From: Mactra quadrangularis
Taxonomy: Eukaryota > Mollusca > Bivalvia > Venerida > Mactridae
Direction: 5' to 3'
Assembly (NCBI GenBank): GCA_025267735.1
Contig: CM046298.1
Span: 39,209,917-39,273,916 of the forward strand
Length of the DNA: 64,000 bases
Shown in pieces: positions 30,200-44,600 of the stretch; within the stretch, counting starts at the first letter, position 1; each line of letters begins with the position of its first letter. Both the position numbers and the translations under genes were made by a program. The notes below the pieces were generated by a model that worked only from the letters and a program-made list of their open reading frames with translations, ran no database searches and was not told the origin of the DNA.

Positions 30200-32540
30200 A
30201 CATGATGTTCCCACAATGATGATTGGTTTCTAAGGTTGGGTCCAGACATAAATGTATACAACTTACATAAATGGACGAAAAATATAATTTGTATTTTTAC
30301 ATGTGAACGAGAAATTATGAATACAACTTACAAAAGGTGTGTTATACATAAGCATATATAGTTTTATGTACTAACTTAAAATATTTGCCACCATCAAATG
30401 CTTTCTGCTAAGATATCTTCATGAATAGTCTGGTGACAAATAGCAATATATTCCTGTTTTCATATGGTTTGTTTTGATGAAATAAATTTTGTTCGACAAG
30501 TTTGGAGTTTTCCATTATTAAAATTCGTTTAACCATGAATGTATCAGTCAGTAACGAAAATATCTTTAATTTATCAGGTACATTTTTAAAATACCAGACT
30601 TGGACATATTTCACTGTTCATGTAGCGCAAACGTTTATATTCCAAATACTTAGACATATAAGTGTAAAATGAAAAGCAATGATATGACTTTTTACAAAAT
30701 CAATTTTTATCATGTAGCATTTCTTATTTGGTCCTTATAATTGAGAAAGGGCGTTATGTCAATTTGAATAGTACTGGTACAAAATTTCATGTGAATATCT
30801 TTATTTAAACTTGTTATACTTGTTTTCCGTATGGGTCGAAATAATAGCGACGACAGTGAAATTTGATGAAAATCTATAACATTAACATATCGTTACAAAT
30901 CACTGTTATATAAAATCCCTGTCCAAATGTAATGATTTCTGAATATTGCAATACATGTACTAATGAAGTATCACCAACATATGCATGTTAAACTGTTGTA
31001 ACAGGAGCCTTACTCTTGGCTCTATAAACCCAGGTTCGATTCAACTTATTTCAATATCTGTGGTTCTCTGTAGATCTTAAGTTATATCTATTGCAGAAAC
31101 AAAGCCAATTTAATTCAAATTATACTTTTAATTATATTATAAAGTTCTTTCAACAAAACATGATTTAAACAACAGTTTTATAAACAAAATATTTACATCT
31201 TTTCCTTAAAAGTCAGCTTAAATCATAATGAAAAGAAAGAGCAATTGGCCGAGGTAAAGCTTACCTATATGTCCAGAGACACTGGCAAATTTTCAGTCAT
31301 TTCGCCCTGTATTTATAGTGTTCGGCTACACAGAGTCAGGGCAACTTGCAAATCTTCCTGGGGGATCTAATCGCACGCTAAGGGGTGATTTCCACTGACA
31401 ATTATAAAATGCACAACCAAAACTAAAGCTTTTAACCACGTACAGTAATAGGTTAACAAAACTACAATTAAACCATATATACTGACTGGATTTAACATAT
31501 TGAATGATAAAAGTTACAATACTAAGTAAAATATTGCAAACAGTATGTAGAATAAAACATTAAACAGCTACACTACTGTTCATATAAATTTTACTACACT
31601 AATCAATGTGTATTCATTGAGTTCATGAAGTAAAACTTTATGTATCTTGTGAAAACACAAGGAAACTCCAACTCTATTACCTTACAAGGAGATAAGGTGG
31701 TATGTACAATTAGAAAAGACACTAAAATAAACATAGATTTTAAGGTATTATGTCAATTATAATTCATTCCTGCTACACTGTAAACTTGGTCACATAAGGC
31801 AATTTACATTCTAAATCAAGTTCAAATATACTTTGGGCAAGTAAAGGTTATTTATAATACAATGTATTGTACAAAAATGTATATACATACAGACGACGAA
31901 ATTAGTGAGTGTCTGGTTGCCCGGGACAAACTCTTGTTTTAGTGTTAGTTGGGGCAACCAGCAATTCCTTTTAGACAACCCAAATCCAGCAAATGAGATG
32001 AAGTGCATGCTCTTAAAATAATCTGTTGGTCCAGAGACCTAGATCGCTGCACTGTTCAGTTTACTGTGACAAGGACAACTGAACCTTGCATTACAATTAA
32101 AATAAAGGTAAAAGCGGGCATTTTGCACATTTGTTTTCAGATAACTGCCAGATGAGAGGAGAATGGCTCTGGATCATACCTTAACATCATCCAAAGGAAA
32201 CAACAAATATACCAGTTCAGGTGCACATCAATTTTGAAAGTTATTATTATAAGCAAGGTGCATATACTTTATGATAAAACATCGATAAAGTGGAAAGGAT
32301 CAATTTACAATAGAAAAAACCCACAAAAAATACGGTTATGTGAAGAGAAAACGGACACACAGGTATGATTTTTTTGGAAATCTAGCGATTTGAGTAGATC
32401 TACTTTATGGTTTATGTACACTGCTATAGGGTTGAACCACAAGATCTGTAACTTAGGTATGGCTTTTACACTTCTAGCCTTACAATGATATAAGTTATGT
32501 TACAGATTTGCAAATTTAAAAAAAAATTGTGTTATTGCGT
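30200..32540. other. AT-rich region, presumed 3' flank of the VWA/MIB gene
   Basis: No exon could be supported. It contains a ~85-bp repeat (31905-31990) related to 53446-53530, and an isolated box B-like GGTTCGATTC near 31034 without a convincing tRNA fold. The 3' UTR of the minus-strand gene ending at 32543 must run into this region. Confidence 0.4.
31905..31990. repeat. dispersed repeat, copy 1
   Basis: CTGGTTGCCCGGGACAA... GGGGCAACCAGCAATTCCTTTTAGACAACC matches 53446-53530 with moderate divergence. A small minus-strand frame overlaps it and is not called. Confidence 0.6.
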
Positions 32541-32542
32541 AA

Positions 32543-32624
32543 TTATTTGGTGTTTTTATTTTTGTTTTTATTCTTTGTTGTTTTTCTTTCAGGTCTAGGA
32601 ACATGATACACTATTTCTTCCTGG
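32543..32624 (-). CDS. VWA/MIB gene, last exon (basic C-terminal tail)
   Basis: Acceptor CATTACAG before 32624. The frame reads QEEIVYHVPRPERKTTKNKN and ends at a TAA at 32543. It joins in phase to a donor at 33287. If that donor is not used, exon 16 would instead run to a TGA at 33250 and give a hydrophobic end, which looks less natural. Confidence 0.65.
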
Positions 32625-35600
32625 CTGTAATGAAAGAAACACAAGAAAATATTGTTAAATCAGTAAGTAACAAATTGCACTTTTTAGTCAACGTCAATTA
32701 AACATTTATTGACTATGCCTTCTTAAAGTTTCTTGAACGAGAACACAGGTGTTATCTTAAAATATATAATTGATTACAACATGACATTAAAGTAATATAA
32801 ATAGCAATGGTTTTGAAAATTTCTTAATTGCAAAAAATATGGCATATTAACATTCTATATATAAAACAAAATGGGCATATTAGTGTTAATATAAAATGTT
32901 TTAAATTATAGAAAATGGAATAATTCATAAAAAAGAGGGCATTTGATCCAAATACATGTATATGCATTTGCACAATGCATAATTTCTAATGTTTAATTCT
33001 GATGCATAATTGGTACATGTATTCAAACATCAATATATTGCTTACAGTCATGACATTTTAAATTGGATATGTCAATGATTTCAAAGAATTTTTATAATGT
33101 ATTATTAGGTAACATTGCCAACTTATTTCAAAAAATACATTAGGTTGAAAATTGATCAGATTACTAGTTAAAATTGCACTGGTATTCTCAAAACAACACC
33201 TTTTGTATAAATCAAACACTACCAGCTAATTAAGTCGAAAGAAAGATCATCAAAGTAAATAAGCAAACAAAGTAGACACAACACACCAAACTAGGATTTC
33301 TGGATTTTCTCCAATTTCATAAGTATATGTACCACGCATCCCATTTTGCCATCTTACCTGTAATTAAAAAAACACATTTTGTATAAAATTATAATGAAGG
33401 TTATGAAGGTTAAAAGTTTTCCAAAACATTAATTCTCTAACAGGAACACTCAATGCAATAAATGGGGAATAAAAAGCAATAACCAAACCATGGCTTGACC
33501 ACAACAGCCTGACATTCAGTGTCGTAGTGAGAAACAAATCCATCATTTTGATCAGAATGTTAAGCTTCGGTGGTTTGACATTAAATGTTTCTACAAAGAG
33601 CCCCAAACAAATTCCTTTTCTGTTATTCAGAGGTTAACGTTAGTAATTTCTCAAATAAAAGACAATAAATTTGGATACTGATTTGCAGACACTAAGTGTG
33701 ATAAACAATTTATGGAACCTTAAGTGCAATCATGCAAACAAACATAAGATTTATAGTTCTTTAATGAACACTATTAATAAATCATTAAACAATCAAATGG
33801 AACTCAATACTTTGTCACTGCACGTCAATATTCATGCTGCTGTATCAATACTTCAGTAATAATGATAATAAGTACATTAATCAAAGTTTGATTTCTATGG
33901 CAGTACCTAACAAATGTATCTACATGGATTTTTGTCATAGAATATCTTCGGTTTTTTTGCCATTTTCCCACCTATCTCTGTATCAAGTAGGATAATAGTC
34001 GGCCCCTAACGAGGGTTAAAGCTTTTGTCTAGAGATCTACCAAAGTACATGGACCGTTAGTTGGGTGACAGACTAACACAATATGGCTGAAAAAGATGTT
34101 GAAATGCGAAGTAAAGCAACATCCATTCCATTGTTTTTTGATATAAAAACATAAGATTTATTTTAATTTTACATTTTTTATTTCAAAGTAGGAACGGACC
34201 ATGAGTACTTAGAACTCCGTTTTCTGTGATGGTCTAAATAATAAAAATGAACTATGACAAACTTAAAACAAATCCTTACTAAAGCTTTTGGAATATCCCC
34301 TTCTTCTAAAGTCAGACGTAAAACAATTCCTTTCATAACTTTACTGATGGTATGTTCAGGGTCTACTACCATCTCTTGTACTGAAACACATGCGGGTGGA
34401 CATATAAGTAAAGAGCTGCTTTATTTGCATCGGCAGTTATCATTCCAGGGTGCGCCAATGAAGTGATCAGAAAATGGACACACATGTAAATCTCTTGATG
34501 GTGCTACACAAACACTATCTATTTATCTTTAATATGTGAATATAATCAAAACGCAATTCTTTTTAGAGAATCTGATATATAGACACTTGACTCAAAGGGC
34601 ACGTTTACAATTAATTGGCTATAAAGTATATTGCACAACTTTTACGGCATTCTTAGCCTAAAAGCTTTTACTTTTTTTCTTTAAACTGGTTAAAGTGCAG
34701 TTAACTAATATAGAAATAATAGAAATAAAACTTGTGCATAAAATGGACTTTAAAGCTGTCATTTTCGTTTACAAGACATATGAAAATCTTGCAATGACAC
34801 TAACTTCGAATAGATAAAGCTTCTCTCCTCAAACCTTCCAATAAAACAAGGCCATCAAAGTACATTTGTATAATAAGTTATTTTAGTTACGTACTTAAAA
34901 AATTCTCATTAAAAATATCTTGACGTGTACATATTCGTTTGTCTATATCATAGCAAACTAGATACTCTTTCGTGGTTTTATTATCACTTGTGTACATTGG
35001 TACATAAATCAATAAGTAATGAGTTGACAACAGCAACACAATTTACCTGGTTTCACAACACAACCAACTCCAATTGTTTCTCTAGAATCTAAAATTCTGG
35101 ATTCATCAACGACTTTAATATCGAACTTTCCTTGTTCTCCAAATTTGTATGCATCTATTGTGCCATTGTTATCCCAATTAACATAACACAACAGACCTGT
35201 AATGATATATACATTAATTACTAGAAATAAAATACGAAATTATTGGCTGAAGTGCCATCATTGTTCAAAAGTGACAATAAGATAGTATATATTCAGTTTC
35301 AGTACAGTGCAGGAATCACAACACGTTTGACATCAATTCCAGAAACCATAACGGTTAGTAATGCAAATCTGAGGATGACAATGTGTACACAGTTCATTTG
35401 TTGCCAATTAAGCTCTTCTGCAAAATTGTCATCGTAAAAAAGATTTGGGATTAAATTACATTTGTCTCAGGAGCAAATCATTAGGTTCAGTAGAGTTTTT
35501 GTCACGCCAGTAGTGACAAAATAAATCATATACTGATCAAGTGCCCTATCAAACAATTAATTGCCCCTCCAATTAGAAATGTTGCCTGAATAGATGGAGA

Positions 35601-38600
35601 AAGCCAAATTTCAATTAAGTCCCGGCCAGTTGGATCAACCTATCAGTGTGCCAATAATGGAAGACAAAAGATATGCAAAAAACCTATAGCCATTTAACAA
35701 GATATTACACAAAGGCTTTAAGCTTGGTGGTTTTAAAAGAAAGAAATATTTTCGAGCAACAATTATATCAATTGACTCTTTCTGAAGCAACTTTTAAAAG
35801 AAAGAAATATTTTCTAGCAACAATTATATCAATTGATTCTTTCTGATGCAACTTTGACAGGAAGACAAAACAGTGTCTAATGCAACATGTATAACGTAAC
35901 TAGCTTGTACATTCATCATTATGATTACAGAATGCACACATACTTACCTCTTTTTTCATGTCCAATAATGGTACCTGGTCCACCAGAGTCTTGATCATCA
36001 TAACTCCAATCAGGCCCACGGCGCACTCGGGTACCAGGCACAGGTAGTATACTTCCTGTTTCTTCATGGTATGTTGGCTCATCAGAATTTTTTCTCAAAG
36101 CTCGAATTTCCATAAGATCAACCTTACCAATGGAAGAATTACTAGCATCAGAATAAGTTGAATACCTTTACGATTACTTCTAAATCAAACTTTAAACAGT
36201 ATGCTCCATAAACAGATATTATAGATGATGGATAAAATTAGCGAGAAGCCAAGCCAAGAATTTTAAATTGAGTTTAAATCACATTGATATCAATTCCTAG
36301 TAAAAATTGTACATGATTTAATTTGTTTTTATATCAAATGCAGAAACTAAACTTTGATTTACCAAGTTTAACTCTATTGCAGTAAATCAAATCAAGTAGA
36401 AAAAAAACACCAGAGCTGCACCATTAGACTTCTGCAATGTTAGACATGTAAAAGACTATAACATGGACATATTAAACTAGACCCGGCAATTGTATTGATT
36501 TATCGCTTAGCCTTTATCGTACTAAAGATGGCCATATTGGAAGGCAATTAATACAAAGTAAAATTTTTCTTGTCAAAACATATGACATGATCTCGAAGTC
36601 GGTAGAAATGATAAAAGGAACATACCAAATCAGCTTCTGACAGCTCGCCACCATCAGTTAAAATTGGCTTTCCTAATGATAAAGATATTGGATCGGTGTG
36701 AAACTGAAACAAACACATGAATTGATAATACAATGTAATAGCTTTTCATACCACATGTATATTTTGATGTTTTGCAAAAACAATTTTTGAAGTATTTTTT
36801 CAATTTAAGCTATATTTTGACTTTTAGAACAATTATTGCCTTTTAACAGACAGATAGATTTAACAAGGCCATAAAATGGAACTGAGTACCAACGGGTTGT
36901 AAATCTTTGTACGACAATGTGCCATAAGGATCTTTTAGCCAATGGTCTTTGTTTTTAAAAGATAAACATTCACAGTAATGTAAGTAAGTTTATTTCATGC
37001 GTTTATCAAAATGTAATGAAAGAAAATGATGCCTGTAGCTGAATCCTTGGTTTAATAACTGCTGTCAGTTTAGTAAATCAGCAGCCACGAACTATCAAAG
37101 TACACAAGAATATTAAATTATTATTTTAATTGACTTCATTTTAATAAACGAGGATGACCAAACCACGGAACACATCCTTCAAACCTGTGAAAGACACCAC
37201 CCGGAGAGACTAGCAATATGGTCGACTGAGATAACTCTACAACAAGAGAAACTGTATGGAACTGCAGATGGACTCAGACGGACCATACAATTATAGTCCA
37301 GTCAATACAGCTAAAAAATAGGCTAACCTAGACAAAATTGCAACAGAATTTACTTTTGTACCATGTGAAAGTTCGTATTCATAGTAGTATCCAAAAAAAA
37401 GTTGCACTCAAAAATTCGAGGGGAAAATCCTTTTTTGGACAAAAACGTTGAACATGAACAAAAATGTGGATTAGCTCCCTTTACAACTATCTATTATCAT
37501 ATAAAAATGAAAAACCATTTTGGATTAGCTCCCTTTATAACTATCTGTTATCATTTACTAATGAAAACAATTGTAAAAATACAACTTATTTTTTAATTCT
37601 TTTTAAAAACGAAATTCAAAAAAGGTCATTTTTGATTTTTTTTTATAAATGTGTCAAAAAAGATTTTAAAACGAGTCATTTATCTGGAATCTGCTTTACA
37701 TGTATCTTTCATGCGTTTGTACCATAACTAGTGCTTGTACTATCATTAGTATAACAATAATAAATTAAAGACATAATTGTTCAGTTTTGGGATAAAAGTA
37801 CTAAAATAATATCTAAAAGTGCGAATGTTTGGAATCAGATCGTATACAATTTACAAAAATCATAATTGATAACAACTTTTAGTTTAAACTACAAATGTGT
37901 CTAAAAATGGTTTAAATTTCATTGATATGAATGTAATTATCATTTAATGAACTAATGTGAAATAAGTACCAACACAATACCTGAAACTATGAATTTTTGG
38001 TATCAGCTTCTCGTGTACCGATTACAAAAACAGATTTAAGAGTCAACATATGCTTCCAAACAAGTGTTGTAGTTCATGCTACTACACGTATGTAATACAG
38101 ATGAATAATAGGTATCACATAATAAATATTTAAAATATCATTTGTGACTTGTTTACTGTTTTAACACATGAAATTTTGTAAAAGTATACATTTGTTACGG
38201 AATGTACTTAGTTAAAAAAGTCCGTCATCGAATAACTTTAAGATATCTTCAGGGATCGACTATAACATAGTCTTTACAGGCAGAACATTTCCATTAACAG
38301 ACTCACATCCCTACTCACATGGATTTAATACTGTGTTGTCCTTCCATATTGCGTCATATGTTTGAGACAAGCTTTTAATTTTGCACGCACGATGTTGCAT
38401 TGACTACTTTAGTAGCAAACTAGTGCAAAGGGAGGTTGCTCGTGTGGCCAATTCATGATGAACAATAGAGCATTATGATCTTTCGCCAGTTTTGATGTTT
38501 ACTTCCTTTGTGATGTCTATATATATTTGAACGGCTTCTTTGAACTCTGTGTAAGTTCTGGGAAGTTTTAAAATTACTGATTTTACAATGTAAATGATGT

Positions 38601-41600
38601 TAAAGTTGTCAGGCATCCAATTAAGGTATGCATGAAAGACAGAGAAGTAAACACAGCATGGGACTTTTTTTAACTTGGCCAAGTCCCGTTCTCGACTTTC
38701 CTTACTTTGTCAGACCTGAAGACAATGTTTTGGTCAAACAGATAGTACGGTGGCACAACCAAACCAATAACAGTTTATAATTTTTAAATAATGACGGAAG
38801 AAAAGCTACATGTAACTCATACACAAGAAAGTTAAAAATCGTTTAAGCTCAAATATATAGTGTAATGCTACTTTCATGCGTAAATGAAACAAATAATATA
38901 TCAAGTGAATTAAGCTTAACTTGGTTATCATATCGTTTTTTAAAACAATTTTATGACATAACATTAATTTGGGGAGTTTAAAGTTTCGTACTCAGCACTC
39001 AGACAACAAAAATACCGTGACACAAATTTAACACTAGACATGATCAATTTTGGTCCTAACGCGCTACCGTAGTAAAATATCTCTATTTGTCAAGGTCGTC
39101 ACCAAAAACAGTATTTTTAATGAATTTACTGTCATATATAAACTATATTAAATGTAGGTGTATAGGTTGAAATAGGTTCACATCGGTAAGTCAACTCAGA
39201 CGCAAAATACTACCGGCATCCATTACTTTTTGTGACCCAAAAGCTATATTTACTGCGGGACAGAAGTACGGAATCGTTGCAGCGCCTTGTAATATAAGTA
39301 GAAAATGCATTATTTAAAATTCATTTTTCATCACTTTCCCCTCTTTATTTGGAGTGAAACTTTTTTGTGTGTGTTATTGTATTGATGGTCTTTCGCACAG
39401 TATAATTATATTTTCTGTTGCGATTTTGTCTAGGTCAAAAGCTGTATTGACTGGACTATTAATCCATAAGACTGGTCTGACTGTGTAGCCGTGAACGAAA
39501 AGAAGGAGATTTACTAAACAAACCATTTTACACCGATTTACAGTCTACAAGTAAACATGAAAAACTTTTGCTAAGTATTAAAAACGAGAAATTATCGGCA
39601 TAAATATTTTAATATTAGGACCATCAAAATGAGTGACTGGTACGCATATTAGTAGCATAATTATCTCAACACTGAAGCCTTTTTCTTCTCAAATTATGCA
39701 TTTAGGGACTAAAACATTGACAAATATTGCATGATTTTGCAATAACCAAGGTGGTTAGCAAATTAGCAGAATGTTACCGCAATATCCTTACCATCAAATA
39801 TAATCTTCTAGAAAGTTGCTCTCCACTTTTATAGTCTAAAACTTTAGCATTGTTTACAGCAGAAAATTTGTTCAAGAATTCCTAGAAACAAAAAAGTTAC
39901 TTAAACATTCTGGCATGTTCATTATAGTAAAATACATCATGTATAATTTTTGCACCTCAATTTGAGGACTGAAATATTTTCTAGGGAGAATTTCCTTGCG
40001 TAGGTATCAAGTAGGGCAATAGTCCGCCAAAGAAGTGGTTTGTGCTAAGTACTTGGTTATAAGTATGTGTTCAGAGACCAAGGCTCATACTGTTGAAATG
40101 TAGCATATAGCACCAGTCAATATAAATTATTAACCACAATAAAATTTTGAGCAAATAGAAAATTTTAATGTAAAATTAATCATACTTAAATGAATATTGT
40201 AATTGGGGATGGTTTCATATATCACTAAAAAACTTATAAAACATGAGCAAAAAGTATAATACGACACTTGTACTTCAGTGCCTTTCAGTTGATTTTAACC
40301 TTAAGTCACATGTCTTACCATATCTGAGCTTCCTACAGGTACAATATACAGATCATATCCAGTATGTGGATAACTGTCTAAGTCTTCACATAGTTGCTTT
40401 TGTCCCTATGAATGTATACATATATAAAATAAAAGTAGCCGTTCTACAAAACATTATATGTAGTGATGATGACAAGTGTTAACTGCAGTTGTAAATAAAT
40501 TGTCATAGAAAAATAGTTGAGTATTCTTGTTTATAATAAACTTTCTTTGTTTTATTTTTTGTACAGAAAAACTACTTGAAACAAGCTGGAGGTCCTGCTT
40601 GTGTCTGTAATGCAGGTTGCTGTTTTAATAATAACGAAATACAGCTCCATCTATAATAATCTTTCACTATAGTAAACCTACAAGTATTAGCATTCCCAAA
40701 AATGCTTGAAATCGACGTTTAGCCGTGTTTGATGTCTTCTGCATTGATGTAAATATTTTGTGGTAAATATTCATTTGATAACGGGGTGGATGTTATGAAT
40801 AGAAAATAAATATTGATTTCGATGAACGAGTCTTTTTACAATTGATTAGTTATCTTTGTAAATTTTACTTTTTTCCGATCAAAATACTTGCGTGAAAATG
40901 TTAATGTCGGCTAAAATATTTAGTGGTGTGTAGCCTTCCTAAACCTCTGCTGATGCCCGCTATTGACTATGCGCAAATTTGATATCAGTCAACGACTTGT
41001 TCATGGCGGAGAATAGTCCATTTACACACCTCTTTTTACCTTTTCACGGCTATGGGCAACCGGTGTCGACTACAAAATGCTCAAATCTTGATAATTGCTT
41101 ATATCGACGCACCTAGGTGCGTCGATATTCATTCTTTTCATTTTACTAAATTTGAAAAAAATAAACAAATGTACACAGTTCTTATTCCAAGCGTTAAAAT
41201 CTACTGTAATTATTTTGATGCATAAATACACAATCATCTAAAATAATCAATCAACAAATCTTTACTTGCTGAGACATATTTATGTGTCTGACTTGCCACA
41301 TACAGAAAGCAGACATTCAATGGTTGCAATTACATTTTGAATTGTTTTGGTTCTACATGATCTGCTATTATTGTGAAATTTTAATCAGTTTTGTCATTTT
41401 TTGTCAATTTATCCGTAATGAAAACGTCTAATTTCAGCCAAATCTTTGCCTAAAATTTTGCCAAAATCATTCCATACAATGTGTATAAACATCATCCATC
41501 ATCTACCTAATTAATGCATGGTAAAGCAGAAAATGTACTCTGAAAGATTACATCAACGCTTATGGATTTCATGTTTTAAATACTAACCAGTTGTTGGTTG

Positions 41601-44600
41601 GATAGTTCTGGGTCATCTGGACCTTGGTATAAAGCAGGATCTGTAGCAAGACCATCAGTAATCAATATAACCTTGGAAAGTTGAGGAATGTTATTGACAT
41701 GTACTACTTGGTCTGTAACAAAATGATACAGCGAATTTATTTTAACAGTATAGGTAATAATAGTTACAGCAATATCACGACATTTTTGATGATTATTAAA
41801 ATTATTAAAAATGACACTACCGATGGACTGCAAAGAAAATAGACATTCATCTATGTACAAGATGTAGTCTTGTGTTAGAAACAACTAACTCAAAGTTACA
41901 CAATTGAAACATTGAACAGATAAAACTCCCTATATAAGAACATTTGCCTTGTAGGACCATTAATGATAACTGTAACTCAAAACTTGTAAATACGATAAAA
42001 AAGTTGCACTCACTGTATTCTTAATAACAGAAGACCAATGTTGCTAAGTACATAATGCAATCATCAAGAAGAATAAAAGCATAATGCATCACTTAAAACA
42101 TCAGCATATCAACTTGTCTGAAATTCCATAAAATTTACAAGATTTTTTACCAACCAAAGTGGTCTTTATGGAGGAACTTTGTACAAAGACTATACAATTA
42201 AATCTAAAGAGGACTTAAAGTGTGTTCATTGTAATTCCCTCATGAATAAAATAAATCATACATACGATCAGAGGCAGCTATGGCTGCTATAGCCATATGT
42301 ATACCTCCGAACATTGGCGATGGTCCACCAAGTTTTAACTGTCCTGTAAGCAAAAACAAGTAACAAAAATAAGAATTTTCGGTAAACTAAATATTTTCAA
42401 AGAATGCAATACATTTTTCTTATGTATGCCCTTGAAAATGACATCAGCCTAAGAATCATGCAGACAAAACATTGTTATGGGTAGGACGCGACATTCATGT
42501 CAAGTTAATCAGCCAATCAAAGTAAATATTAATTATCGAGAACAAACCCTCCCGGAAAATTTGTTCAGTATTAAGCTGAAGAAGAGTGAAGATCTTTAAA
42601 GTAACAACAACATAAGTACATGAAGTATCAATCATTAAAGCATTTGAGGAATGCAGAAAATTTAGACAACTTTGTCGCAGGCTACTTAACAATCACTAAA
42701 ACTGACAGAAAATCGCCATATACCACTCAACTCTACTGATATCAATTCTGTATGAAAAAAAATATATATTCATACACATGTAACACATCCTTACCAAAAC
42801 ATTCTCTAAGCTCAGTGAACTTATTGGTTAATCTTTTATGAACTTTAGTTTCATGTCCAAATGTAACTAAAGCAACATGTTCCTCATTCATATCATTTAA
42901 TTCTACAGCCTTTTCTAACCCTAAAAATCAAATAGAAAACTATATATTAAGTTAGATATAAAAAGAACCATTGGATTCAGAATTATTTATATACACTTGG
43001 GCAAACTTTCATCAGCACTGGACAATATACTCTCCTACACATCGGCTGTTTTTTTCACAACCGTTCTCTTCTTTAATAACGTGATAGTTAAAACGATTTG
43101 CAAGCTGAGCAAAACTTGAGTCTGAAACAGTCGCCATTTTGTTCGAAAACGTGTGGAGAAACACCTGTCTATTTTTAACTATTTCAGTCACGTGATCGTT
43201 TCAACCAATGAAAAAACGTATAAGTTTTTCGGCTAAATTGGAATTTGGTAAACTTTCATTGGTCGTTCAAGGGTTCATAGTAAGGGTCAATATCATAAAT
43301 CGCCTAGGTTTACTGCAGCGTGTGAATGTAGGCTATTCACTGAGCTGCAAGGGGAGTGTATGGACAATAGGTCTAGCAAAAATGAAATTTTACTGGACCT
43401 AACATTCAAATATGCAGTCCATTAAAGATAATAATTTCGTATAATATACTCTAAAATTGAATAAACATTATAACATTGAATAACTGTTAAAATAAATTGT
43501 TCATTAAATTAGGTAAAAGGTAACTGTAAAAGTTAGTGGTCCGTTGGGCAACTAACAGTCAAAGAGTCACTGGACTGACCGCTATTTTGGTAAACCTGGG
43601 ACACTGGCTAATTTCAAAGACTGAATATGGTAAAAATCAACATTAATAGCACTGCCAATGTGCTACTGACTCCATTTTCATCAAGTTGTCATCTGCATTT
43701 TCACTAGATACCTTACTTCATGCATAAATGGACTAATCATATCTATATTTGTTTTGATAAGTCGTTTGAACATGTGTATGGAAGCAGACATTAAACTACA
43801 GTTAAACTTTTTATTAAACTCACCAGATATATATTCATTAAAGAACTGTTGTACTTGCTGCCAATGTGGAACCATACTTTCTGAGATGTCGATCAGTAAG
43901 ATGGAATGTACACCATCAAGTGTTAAATAACCAGCATCCCAAGCTTAAAATACAAATGAAAAGATAAGTAATATGACAAATAAATGTACATAAGCTGTAT
44001 TCGATTCCTTGTTCAATAAGCACAAGATTCAACTATGATCTGTATTGATAAAAGTTATACAAGAAAATGGCAACCTGTGGTAGGCCTACTTTTTCTTAAG
44101 TTACTGTGGCATTAATTGGTTTGATTAAGGAAGTTTCAGATTGCATATGTAAATTAACAATGACGAGTTATTGATGATTATCAATCATGGGTAATGTTTA
44201 TACAGCCGAATGAGCTTTTGCTACACTCCTGTCCACTAGCTTGCTTTTATGTGATTCTTAAAATTGTTCGAATCACTGCCTAATTCTATGAAAAAAGTAT
44301 CAAGATACATATGACAGTACAGAATCATATGATCGCAGTGTTGTTGCATTGATAAGGTCTATTTGTAATGAAATGGGGACAGTAAAGTAAAACTTTTAGG
44401 ACCATCAAAAAAGGTGTCTTCAGAACAGAATGATCCTTGTATGAGGACCAATTCAATGTAAAATAAAGGGACGTAAAATCGGGGTAACATTTTAATTAAT
44501 CTACCTATTCTGTATTATCTATATACAAACATCAATACCTGATTGCATTTCAACAGCTGCTTGATGTGACCATTCGTCTGTTGAATCATAAGATCGTTTT

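Noticed and set aside
31020..31060. GGTTCGATTC box B-like sequence
   Set aside because: No matching box A at the right distance and no cloverleaf could be drawn.
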